Shown here: positions 1 through 6,632 of the stretch, piece by piece
Layout: the number at the start of each line of letters is the position of its first letter
Numbering within the stretch: position 1 is the first letter of the stretch
Assembly (NCBI GenBank): GCA_964423265.1
Contig: CAYREF010000031.1
Span: 1-22,686, forward strand
DNA: 22,686 nt
Direction of reading: 5' to 3'
DNA from: M55B165 sp964423265
Lineage (GTDB): Bacteria > Actinomycetota > Humimicrobiia > Humimicrobiales > Humimicrobiaceae
Made by a program: the position numbers and the translations under genes
Notes under the pieces: generated by a model
What the model was told of the DNA's origin: nothing
The model's database searches: none
What the model saw: the letters and a program-made list of their open reading frames with translations, nothing else

Positions 1-47
1 TGTCAGCTGGTTAAAGGTTAGTTAATTTGCTGTGTTAATTTTTGGGT

Positions 48-384
48 TCACACCAGTTCTTCTTCATCTATCTTGTATGTTTTATGCAGTACTGAACTGC
101 TGTCATCATCTTCCTGGTAAACCTGTACTGTAAGGGAGCCTTTTATAACAAACAGGACTTCGTCACCCTTATGTGTTTCAGGGTCTGAGTGTATGCCAAC
201 AGGTATCTTTAGCTTTCCGAAATGCACAAAGTCATTGCTTATAAAAAAGCCCATAAGTATGTGGTTTTTTTGCCGGGTATAACCTTTAGCCACTTCTGTT
301 TAGATATATGTATGAGCCGGCCGTCCTGCCTTGCTTTTTTCCCGATACCGGCCATCTGCTCAGGTTATCTATATTGCTGCCCAT
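48..384 (-). pseudogene. Cupin-domain protein, second of a tandem pair, frameshifted and truncated
   Basis: A cupin-fold protein of unknown substrate. The ATG at 384 lies right after the stop of the upstream cupin gene (386-388) and has a strong AAAGGGGG ribosome site, but its own frame closes after 32 codons. The conserved protein is read from two other frames. One covers about 355-272 and includes ISKQKWLKVIPGKK. The other covers 270-51 and includes NHILMGFF and the cupin motif 1 residues HSDPETHKGDEVLFVIKG. They join if the T7 run at 265-271 (A7 on the coding strand) has lost one base. The joined product aligns with the neighbouring cupin (ISKQ against INKQ, then HKGDEVLFVIKG against HAGDGVYYCLE). 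Cupin motif 2, expected next, is missing: the frame ends at 48 after EEELV. Either the gene is decaying or the sequence has errors. Confidence 0.6.
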
Positions 385-385
385 T

Positions 386-852
386 TTATTTCCCCCTTTT
401 GTAATATTTTGGCTTTCCTTCAAACTTAACATCCACCCTGTCCCATGCTTTTAGGGCAATAACAGTAATCAAGCGGAAATTCTTATCGCCGAAATTAAAT
501 GCCTGATGCCATACCCCTTTAGGTATAAGGAGAGCATCCCCCTCTTCCATTTCTATAACATCCCCATTTACTGGGTCAAAAAGGGTTGGATTTCTTTCCA
601 GGCAATAATAAACTCCATCTCCCGCATGGATGTCAGGCGGTTTAAACCATCCTCCTGGTTTTACCGAATACTCTGAAAAATAAAGCCTGTTTGTGTCTGC
701 AAAAACAGCAATCCTTATGGGCTGGTCTTCTTCGCCAAATGCTACTTCTTCTGTATTTTGCTTGTTTATGACAACCGGCTTCTTCTTATCGGGGGGAAAT
801 GGCAGTTTTCCCATGCATTAGGGCGGTTTGGGGGGTTGTTTTCTGTTGCCAT
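386..852 (-). pseudogene. Cupin-domain protein, first of a tandem pair, with a probable one-base frameshift
   Basis: A small single-domain cupin (beta-barrel) protein, probably metal- or sugar-binding; the ligand is unknown. The long open frame (386-814, 142 residues) starts at an ATG with no ribosome site. A better start is the ATG at 852, behind AGAAAGGA, which reads MATENNPPNRPNAWENCHFP and joins the long frame if the G6 run at 791-796 (C6 on the coding strand) lacks one base. That would give about 155 residues. Motif 1 is atypical (IHAGDGVYYCLE), while motif 2 is good (PKGVWHQAFNF, matching P-x4-H-x3-N). The next cupin gene starts two bases after this stop, so the two are co-transcribed and presumably arose by tandem duplication. 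They diverge from the isomerase gene and share its promoter region. Confidence 0.75.
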
Positions 853-860
853 TACGGCAC

Positions 861-868
861 TCCTTTCT
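861..868 (-). promoter_or_regulatory. Ribosome binding site deciding the cupin start at 852
   Basis: On the minus strand this reads AGAAAGGA, followed about 8 bases later by ATG at 852-850. No such site precedes the ATG at 814. This supports the upstream start and hence a frameshift in the G6 run at 791-796. Confidence 0.6.
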
Positions 869-950
869 GTTGGTGAATAAAATAAAAATGAAGCGAATTT
901 ATGAAATGAAAACAAAAATGAAAAAACATAACTTTATAAAACATAGATAA

Positions 951-987
951 TAATTTATAATGTTATAACAATTATTTTGATTATAAT
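951..987 (+). promoter_or_regulatory. Candidate operator and -10 box of the isomerase gene, in the divergent cupin/isomerase intergenic region
   Basis: A perfect 10-base palindrome TGTTATAACA sits at 961-970 inside a longer imperfect inverted repeat (AATAATT...AATTATT). A consensus TATAAT at 982-987 lies about 30 bases before the isomerase ATG. The stretch from 957 (TATAATGT-N3-AACAAT) recurs in reverse orientation at 6581-6601 upstream of the VOC gene, with 17 of 21 positions the same. I infer a regulator site, most simply for the SorC protein at 5530-6462. The AT-rich background makes chance similarity possible. Confidence 0.45.
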
Positions 988-1003
988 ATAAAGAACAAAA
1001 ATT

Positions 1004-1010
1004 GGAAGGA
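1004..1010 (+). promoter_or_regulatory. Ribosome binding site deciding the isomerase start at 1017
   Basis: GGAAGGA lies 6 bases before the ATG at 1017. An in-frame TTG at 1002 would place this site inside the coding sequence, so 1017 is preferred. Confidence 0.7.
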
Positions 1011-1016
1011 TCTGCA

Positions 1017-1799
1017 ATGAAAAAGAATTTTATGTGTGGCGGCTGGAAGATAAATTTGAGTGTTAGTGAAAGTATTGATTATGCCAAAAAACTTATAAAA
1101 TTTGCTGAAACGCTCCCAAAACCCCTGAATACAGAGATACTTATTTTCCCGGAATTTTTATCCCTTTACACTATCTCAAAAATGTTAAAGGAATCCAATT
1201 CTCCTATTAAGCTTGGAGCCCAGGATTGTTTTTGGGAAGATGAGGGTGCATATACAGGTGAGGTAAGCCCCATGCATCTAAAAGAGATAGGGGTAGACTA
1301 TTGCCTGCTTGGCCATCCTGAGAGAATAGATAATCTTGGTGAAACCGCAGAGATGATTAATAAAAAAACCAGAGCCTGCCTTAGGAATAATATAACTCCA
1401 GTTCTAATTATTGTTACAAGGGAGAAGGAAGAAGATTATTCGGTAATAAAAGACAAACTTTTTTCTTATGTAGATGGAATAAGCAAGAAGGATATCAATA
1501 GAGTAGTGTTAATATATGAACCAGCCTGGGCAATTGGTGGAACAGAAGCCGCTCCGCTGGAGCATACCAGAGAAATCCTGGATTATTTCAAGAAAATTCT
1601 TAATAATAGGTATGGAAAGGGTACCGGCGATAAACAAAAGTTTATATATGGAGGCGGGGTAACCCTTGATTCTGTAAAAGATATAGCATCCCTTGATAAT
1701 ATTAATGGAGTAGGGATGGGCGGAGCTAGCCTAAATTATGAATTCTATACTGGAGCAATAAAAACGGTGATAGAAGTAGGTAAAAAGAAGAATAAATAA
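1017..1799 (+). CDS. tpiA: Triosephosphate isomerase family protein (possibly a sugar-phosphate isomerase with another substrate)
   Basis: Cytosolic TIM-barrel isomerase of 260 residues, normal length for the family. Family landmarks are in order: WKINLS near the N-terminus (catalytic Lys), LLGHPER (catalytic His), YEPAWAIGG (catalytic Glu and loop 6), YGGGVT and GMGGASL (phosphate binding). It is divergent at key points: the usual G-N-W-K-M-N is GGWKIN, so the conserved Asn before WK is Gly. GHSERR has become GHPERI, and YGGSV has become YGGGV. In TIM the Asn contacts substrate, so this may be a paralogue acting on another ketose phosphate. Tetrulose-phosphate isomerases of erythritol pathways are a known TIM-like example. 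The phosphofructokinase, transketolase remnant and SorC regulator nearby point to sugar catabolism. Classical triosephosphate isomerase activity cannot be excluded. Confidence 0.88.
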   Translation: MKKNFMCGGWKINLSVSESIDYAKKLIKFAETLPKPLNTEILIFPEFLSLYTISKMLKESNSPIKLGAQDCFWEDEGAYTGEVSPMHLKEIGVDYCLLGHPERIDNLGETAEMINKKTRACLRNNITPVLIIVTREKEEDYSVIKDKLFSYVDGISKKDINRVVLIYEPAWAIGGTEAAPLEHTREILDYFKKILNNRYGKGTGDKQKFIYGGGVTLDSVKDIASLDNINGVGMGGASLNYEFYTGAIKTVIEVGKKKNK

Positions 1800-2166
1800 G
1801 TCCAACAAACAAAATATAACAGTCTGGCCTGTAAAAATAAATATAGAAACCAAAAATGCAGTATACCCAAAAATAGTAATTTTCTAAAAATTCTGGTTCA
1901 TATATGCAATTCCAATAGAAATTTACCATTAAGGTTTAAATAAAAATACAATTTTGGCCTAAAATATTTTAAACTTTTAAGCTATTGAACACATATTAAT
2001 TGAGACTGGCAGCAACTGTGGCAGCTGGATTCCTATAAATAAGAAGAAGAATTTGTAATACTTATAACATTTAAATTATGTCTGATATTTTAGTAAAATT
2101 TCACAGATTTTTAAAAAACCAATATCTATTTAAGTTAACCAAAATATAATAGCGGGAGGGTTTTAT
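1800..2166. other. Intergenic region of 367 bases between the isomerase and phosphofructokinase genes
   Basis: Very AT-rich, with no convincing open frame on either strand. It contains the operator-like segment at 2061-2080 and a GGCAGC direct repeat around 2010-2030. I see no terminator with a good stem and U-run after the isomerase gene, so read-through into the phosphofructokinase gene is possible. GGGAGGG at 2154-2160 is the ribosome site of that gene. Confidence 0.5.
2061..2080 (-). promoter_or_regulatory. Weaker copy of the operator-like element upstream of the phosphofructokinase gene
   Basis: On the minus strand this reads TAATTTAAATGTTATAA, which matches TAATTTATAATGTTATAA at 951-968 apart from one missing base. 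It lies about 90 bases before the phosphofructokinase start. The low sequence complexity makes this less certain than the copies at 957 and 6581. Confidence 0.25.
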
Positions 2167-3378
2167 ATGTTAGACGGAAAAGCTATTGGAATTATACAAG
2201 CGCTGGAGATTGCGGAGGGTTAAATGCTGTAATAAAAGGTGCTGCAAGCATGGCTATCTCCTATGGCATTGATGCATATGTTATACCCAACGGTTATGCA
2301 GACCTATACAATCTCTATGAAAGTGGGAATATAATAAAAATGGATACAGACAAACTCGAGAGGATATCTTCACTGGAAGCTGGTTCACAGGCAGGGAATA
2401 CCCGGGTTAAAATAGCAAAAATTGAAGACAGCAACAAATACGGCAAAATATCAAAAGGGCTAGAAAAACATAATATAGGCGCCCTTGTTATATCCGGGGG
2501 GGGATGACACAGGAAGTGTAGTAGTAGACCTGAATAAAAACCATATACCCTGTATACATGTCCCAAAAACCATGGATTTAGACCTCCATTCTTATTCAGT
2601 CGGCGGGGATTCAGCGGTTAATAGGATTGCCCAGTACATTAATGAACTTAAGACAACCGGAAAAAGCCAAAATAGAGTTATGGTAATTGAAGTTTTTGGC
2701 CGTTATGCAGGCCATACTGCATTCCGGGGCGGCATTGCTGCAGATGCAGACTGCATATTAATTCCAGAGATACCAATGGGTCTGGATATTGTATACGACC
2801 ATATGAAACATGCTTTCTTTAGGCGAGTACAAAAAAGTGAATATAAAGCTGGTACTTATGTTATAGTTGCAGCAGAAGGCATTTCTGATATAAAGGGCAA
2901 AAATATTACAGATGATTCAGTTGGAACCGATTCATTTGGGCACAAAAAGCTGTCAGGTGCAGGAAGATACATTAGAGGTGAACTTACAAAAAGGATAAAA
3001 AATGATCCTGGTTTCACAAAGTTCATGAAAAAACAGGGTCTTTTTGTTAAGAAAATGAATGAAGTTCCACAGGTTAGGGAAACAGTTCTTGGGTATTTAG
3101 TACGTTCCGGTAGCACTAGCGCCCTTGATGCAAATTTCGGCAAAGACACAGGTGCAGCAGTAATTCTCCTGCAGAATAATATCACAAGAGTAACTGTTAC
3201 GGGAGTTACCAATGGATCTATTGATTATATACCTACTGCTGAGGCAATAAAACAGAGGCATGTCAGTGAAGAAATGATTTCATTTTATGAAAAAATTGGA
3301 ATATGCTTTGGCCGGGATCCGGTTGAATACACACAAAGACCTAACAAAATGGATAAAGCTTTGTGGTGTTATCTATAA
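2167..3378 (+). pseudogene. pfkA: 6-phosphofructokinase, PPi-dependent type, with two single-base frameshifts
   Basis: Phosphorylates fructose 6-phosphate in glycolysis, or runs in reverse when PPi-dependent. The ATG at 2167 follows GGGAGGG. The intended protein of about 403 residues is spread over three frames. Codons 1-11 (MLDGKAIGIIQ) are followed by a missing G at 2199-2201, after which GAGDCGGLNAVIKG is read. That frame stops after ISGGG because the G8 run at 2496-2503 has one base too many. With G7 it continues as ISGGDDTGSV. GGDDT and PKTMDLD carry the Asp and Lys pair that marks PPi-type enzymes; ATP enzymes have GGDGS and PGTIDND. MDLD in place of IDND is unusual. Later motifs (MVIEVFGRYAGHTA, AAEG) are normal. 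Both lesions are in G tracts, so sequencing error is a serious alternative to true inactivation. Confidence 0.85.
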
Positions 3379-3395
3379 AATAAAAACTTTTAAAT

Positions 3396-3492
3396 CTATC
3401 TGGGTTTTACAATTTATGCTCACAGAAGTTTAATATACAACAACTGCGGATACATTTTAATTTAAGCTTTGCCGAAAACTTTTCCCAGATAG
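3396..3492. repeat. Inverted repeat in the convergent phosphofructokinase/E1-beta gap
   Basis: CTATCTGGG at 3396-3404 is exactly complementary to CCCAGATAG at 3484-3492, with about 79 bases between. It fills the gap between two convergent genes and could form a long-loop structure serving as a terminator for either strand. No compact hairpin with a U-run is evident. Confidence 0.35.
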
Positions 3493-3502
3493 GATTAGTT
3501 TA

Positions 3503-4495
3503 TTAAGCATTAAATAATACTTTTTTTATTCCAGCCTCGATTCTTTCAACACTGGGTATCATTTCTTTTTCTAATACCAAGCTATATGGCACAGGACAAT
3601 TCCTTCCTGCAATCCTATGTATTGGTGCATCAAGCCAATCAAAAGCTTCTTCTACCACTTCTGATACAACTTCTCCCATATATCCTCCGAAGATTGGAGC
3701 TTCTTCAACACAAACCAGCTTATTTGTTTTCTTAACTGATTCAATCACTAAATCCAGGTCTAGCGGCCTTAATGTCCTAAGGTCAACTACTTCACACTCC
3801 AGGCCTTCATCTTCTTTTATTTTTTCTGCAACTTCCAGTGACCTCTGAACCATCAGTGAAGTAGCCACTATGGTAATATCTTTGCCTTCCTTTTTGATAT
3901 CTCCTTTCCCTAGAGGAATTTCATACATTTCTTCAGGAACATCCTGGATATATTTTTTATTCTTATAAAGCAGCTTGTGCTCTATAAAAATAACAGGGTT
4001 ATTGTCATGCACTGCAGAAATTAAAAGGCCCTTGGCATCATAAGGACATGAAGGCATAACTACCTTCAAGCCTGGTATGTGCGCAACCAATGCTTCAAGG
4101 CTTTGTGAATGCTGCTCTGCAGCTCCGGTTCCGCCTCCCCCTGGTGTCCTTATAACCAAAGGAACTTTGGCCTTGCCTCCAAACTGATACCGTATTTTTG
4201 CCGCCTGATTGGCAATTTGGTCCATAGCAATTGTCAGGAAATCTGAAAACATAATTTCAGAAATAGGCCTCATTCCAGTAACGGCACTTCCTATCCCTAC
4301 ACCTACAATTGCAGCTTCAGATATAGGAGTATTTCTAATCCTTTCTTCTCCAAATTCTTCAAGCATTCCAACACTAACTCCAAAAGCGCCTCCATATTCA
4401 GCAATATCTTCTCCCATAAGGAAAACGTCTTCATCTTTTCTCATCATTTGCTGCATTGCTTCCCTTATAGCTTCAAGGTATGTTATCTCTCTCAT
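3503..4495 (-). CDS. acoB: TPP-dependent dehydrogenase E1 component, beta subunit (acetoin/pyruvate dehydrogenase type)
   Basis: Beta subunit of the alpha2-beta2 E1 of a 2-oxo acid or acetoin dehydrogenase complex. It has 330 residues, the usual length. Conserved segments include MGEDIAEYGGAFGVS, NTPISEAAIVGVGIGSA, RTPGGGGTGAAEQHSQSLE, and the C-terminal transketolase-like part with VDLRTLRPLD and CVEEAP. The start has AAGGAG upstream, and it lies 17 bases after the alpha subunit gene in the same operon. Sequence alone does not separate pyruvate, acetoin and other 2-oxo acid enzymes; the alpha subunit looks most like AcoA. No E2 (lipoyl acyltransferase) or E3 gene is in the window, so these must lie elsewhere, or the E1 acts in another way. 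Confidence 0.92.
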   Translation of the reverse strand: MREITYLEAIREAMQQMMRKDEDVFLMGEDIAEYGGAFGVSVGMLEEFGEERIRNTPISEAAIVGVGIGSAVTGMRPISEIMFSDFLTIAMDQIANQAAKIRYQFGGKAKVPLVIRTPGGGGTGAAEQHSQSLEALVAHIPGLKVVMPSCPYDAKGLLISAVHDNNPVIFIEHKLLYKNKKYIQDVPEEMYEIPLGKGDIKKEGKDITIVATSLMVQRSLEVAEKIKEDEGLECEVVDLRTLRPLDLDLVIESVKKTNKLVCVEEAPIFGGYMGEVVSEVVEEAFDWLDAPIHRIAGRNCPVPYSLVLEKEMIPSVERIEAGIKKVLFNA

Positions 4496-4512
4496 TTATA
4501 TAATCTCCTTTG

Positions 4513-5526
4513 TTATTGTTTTACAAAATATACATCATCTTCTACCCTGCTGGGATCAGGAAATGGACTGTCCTTAGCAAATTTTATTGATTCTTCAATT
4601 TCTCTTTTCACTTCCTGTTCAATTTCTTTTACGTCCTCTTCCTTTATTATTCCCTTCTCTATCAGCAGCTTCCTGTACCTTTTTATTGGGTCTTTTTCCA
4701 TCCATGATTTGACTTCTTCCTTACTCCTGTAAACCTGGGCGTCACTTTTAGAATGGCCTTTCCACCTGTATGTTACTGCTTCAATTAAAACCGGGCCTTT
4801 GCCTTCCCGGCATCTTTTAGCAAAATGTGAAACAGTATTAAACATCTCTACAACATCATTGCCGTCTATGGTAAGGCCGTCTATGCCATAGGCACATTTC
4901 CTTTCAGAAATACCGTCAATATTAAAAGCATCGCTGGTTGGAGTGGACATGCCATAAATATTATTTTCACATAAATATATAATTGGAAGATCCCATATTG
5001 AGGCCATATTTACCGATTCATGGAATATTCCCTGGTTAGCAGCTCCGTCTCCAAAAAAACATATAGTCATTTTTTTATTACCATATTTCATCTTACAGGT
5101 AAGGGATGCGCCGGTGGCTATTCCAATTCCACCGCCTACGATACCATTGGCGCCGAGGTTACCAGTTTCAACATCAGCAATATGCATGGAACCTCCCCTG
5201 CCTTTGCAATATCCGGTCTCTTTGCCAAGGAGTTCAGCCATCATTAAATTTAGGTCTGCCCCTTTAGATATGCAATGGCCATGGCCCCTGTGGGTAGAAG
5301 TTATATAGTCATCCTGCTTTATAGCACTGATTGCTCCTACAGCTGTTGCTTCTTCCCCCACATAAAGGTGGCATGTACCATGTATCATCCCCCTTATTAT
5401 GAATTGCTCTGTCTGCTCTTCAAAATATCTTATCTGGTACATTTGTTTAAGCATATCAATTTTTTTGTCTTTACTAAGCTTTTCAAACTCGTCTTTGATT
5501 TTGTAATTGTTGTTTTTTTTATTCAT
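4513..5526 (-). CDS. acoA: TPP-dependent dehydrogenase E1 component, alpha subunit (acetoin/pyruvate dehydrogenase type)
   Basis: Catalytic alpha subunit that binds thiamine diphosphate and decarboxylates the substrate before transfer to the E2 lipoyl group. It has 337 residues. Signature segments are YITSTHRGHGHCISKGAD, GYCKGRGGSMHIAD and LGANGIVGGG. The TPP/Mg motif GDGAANQGIFHES runs on to LCENN, and YRWKGHSKSD follows. The pattern is typical of AcoA-like E1-alpha. The start ATG follows AAGGAGATGA, which contains the stop of the SorC gene, so the regulator, alpha and beta genes form one tightly packed operon. This suggests that the SorC protein senses an intermediate related to the substrate of this enzyme. 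The gene is intact, unlike several around it. Confidence 0.93.
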   Translation of the reverse strand: MNKKNNNYKIKDEFEKLSKDKKIDMLKQMYQIRYFEEQTEQFIIRGMIHGTCHLYVGEEATAVGAISAIKQDDYITSTHRGHGHCISKGADLNLMMAELLGKETGYCKGRGGSMHIADVETGNLGANGIVGGGIGIATGASLTCKMKYGNKKMTICFFGDGAANQGIFHESVNMASIWDLPIIYLCENNIYGMSTPTSDAFNIDGISERKCAYGIDGLTIDGNDVVEMFNTVSHFAKRCREGKGPVLIEAVTYRWKGHSKSDAQVYRSKEEVKSWMEKDPIKRYRKLLIEKGIIKEEDVKEIEQEVKREIEESIKFAKDSPFPDPSRVEDDVYFVKQ

Positions 5527-5529
5527 ACT

Positions 5530-6462
5530 TCATCTCCTTAGAATTCCTTTTGCAGTAATTTCATCTGTTAGCAGCACATTAATAATTTTACCTCTGATGG
5601 CCCCTAAAATTACATCAATCTTCTTTTTACCAAAACCTATGCCTATAACAGTTTTTATCTTTTTTATTTTTTCTTCCGGTATTCTTATGATTCTTTCATC
5701 AATCCTATTATCAATATGATTTCCCGTTTTATCAATAAAGACTAAATTAACATCACCTACCACACCCAGTCTCTCCAGGTAATCAAATTCTTCCCTGCTA
5801 AAGTTTCCATTTTTTAAAAGCGTTGAATCACCACCTACCTCGCCCATTCCCAAGATTGCAATATGGACTCTCTCTGAAAGCTCCATTATCTCCCGGGTAT
5901 TGCTGTCATTTTCAATTACTTCCTTGGCTTCCCTTCTATCCAGTACAGCCGGCGTGTTTATAATATAGCTAACACCGCCAAGTTTTTCTGCCAGCTTGCT
6001 GGCGATGGAATTAGTATGTATCCCAGTTCCAATCTTTCCTAAACCTCCTATTATAGGAATAACCCTTACATCATAATTTTTATCAAACTCCAGGTTATCT
6101 GTAACATCTTTTAAGGTAGTACCCCACCCAATGCCAATATAGTTTCCCTTATTTAATATCCTTTCCAGCAATTTATTAAGCTGCCTGGAAAGTTCACTGA
6201 GCACTTCTTGTCTGTTTTCATAACTAGGGACTATTAAGCATTCATTTAAGCCATATGTGTTTTCAATCTCAAGCTCAAGTTCTTCATAAGCCTCTACGGG
6301 TGAATTAATTTTTATCTCAACAACCTTGTCTTTTCTAGCCTTGTCAAGGTATCTGGATACCTTGGTTCTGGATATGCTTAATTTATCAGCAATTTGCTGC
6401 TGGTTAAGGTTGGAAATATAATATAGCCTTGCTATTTTTGATAAAAATTTTTCCTTTTCCAT
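5530..6462 (-). CDS. SorC/DeoR-family sugar-responsive transcriptional regulator
   Basis: DNA-binding regulator of the SorC family, whose members usually bind a phosphorylated sugar. The N-terminus has a helix-turn-helix (ARLYYISNLNQQQIADKLSI then SRTKVSRYLDKARKD). A sugar-binding domain makes up the rest, with IGIGWGTTLKDV in the ligand-binding fold and PIIGGLGKIGTGIHTNSIA. The start at 6462 (MEKEKFLSKIARLYY) matches where family members begin, about 311 residues. TTG at 6507 and ATG at 6474 are in-frame alternatives. None has a good ribosome site, which is odd here. A palindrome just upstream (6468-6481) suggests autoregulation. It is the first gene of the operon with the E1 alpha and beta genes and diverges from the VOC gene, so it probably controls both. 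Confidence 0.9.
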   Translation of the reverse strand: MEKEKFLSKIARLYYISNLNQQQIADKLSISRTKVSRYLDKARKDKVVEIKINSPVEAYEELELEIENTYGLNECLIVPSYENRQEVLSELSRQLNKLLERILNKGNYIGIGWGTTLKDVTDNLEFDKNYDVRVIPIIGGLGKIGTGIHTNSIASKLAEKLGGVSYIINTPAVLDRREAKEVIENDSNTREIMELSERVHIAILGMGEVGGDSTLLKNGNFSREEFDYLERLGVVGDVNLVFIDKTGNHIDNRIDERIIRIPEEKIKKIKTVIGIGFGKKKIDVILGAIRGKIINVLLTDEITAKGILRR

Positions 6463-6467
6463 AATAT

Positions 6468-6481
6468 TGCACATTTGTGCA
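6468..6481. promoter_or_regulatory. Palindromic candidate autoregulatory operator of the SorC gene
   Basis: TGCACATTTGTGCA consists of perfect 6-base arms TGCACA/TGTGCA around TT. It lies 6 bases upstream of the chosen SorC start. A further GCACAA half-site lies at 6512-6517. GC-containing palindromes are rare in this AT-rich spacer, so it stands out. Binding by the SorC protein is inferred from position. Confidence 0.45.
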
Positions 6482-6580
6482 TTGTAAGAACATATATTTA
6501 CCATCAATATAGCACAATAAAATAATATTTCAAATACCCCAGAATTAAGATTAAAAATATTGGCAATAAAATTAGCTAGA

Positions 6581-6605
6581 AATTATTGTTCCTACATTAT
6601 ATACT
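6581..6605 (+). promoter_or_regulatory. Candidate operator and -10 region of the VOC gene
   Basis: AATTATTGTTCCTACATTAT (6581-6600) is the reverse-orientation match of the element at 957-977 upstream of the isomerase gene, with half-sites TTGT and ACA around four bases. A -10-like TATACT at 6600-6605 overlaps its edge. Overlap of the box with a promoter at both loci fits a repressor site. Confidence 0.45.
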
Positions 6606-6632
6606 TTAAAAAAAACGAGGAGGTAATCATAT

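Noticed and set aside
48..50. TGA in the second cupin read as Trp (alternative genetic code)
   Set aside because: TGA serves as a normal stop elsewhere (SorC, transketolase remnant) and Trp is encoded by TGG throughout; the sequence after this TGA does not resume cupin motif 2.
1800..2166. RNA gene or terminator in the isomerase/phosphofructokinase spacer
   Set aside because: Only short weak stems (such as ACAG/CTGT) without U-runs are found; nothing distinguishes them from AT-rich background.
4209..5719. Plus-strand open frames of 60-120 codons opposite the E1 genes
   Set aside because: They lie antisense to clear, conserved E1 alpha, E1 beta and SorC genes, lack ribosome sites, and their predicted proteins look like reverse-frame artefacts.
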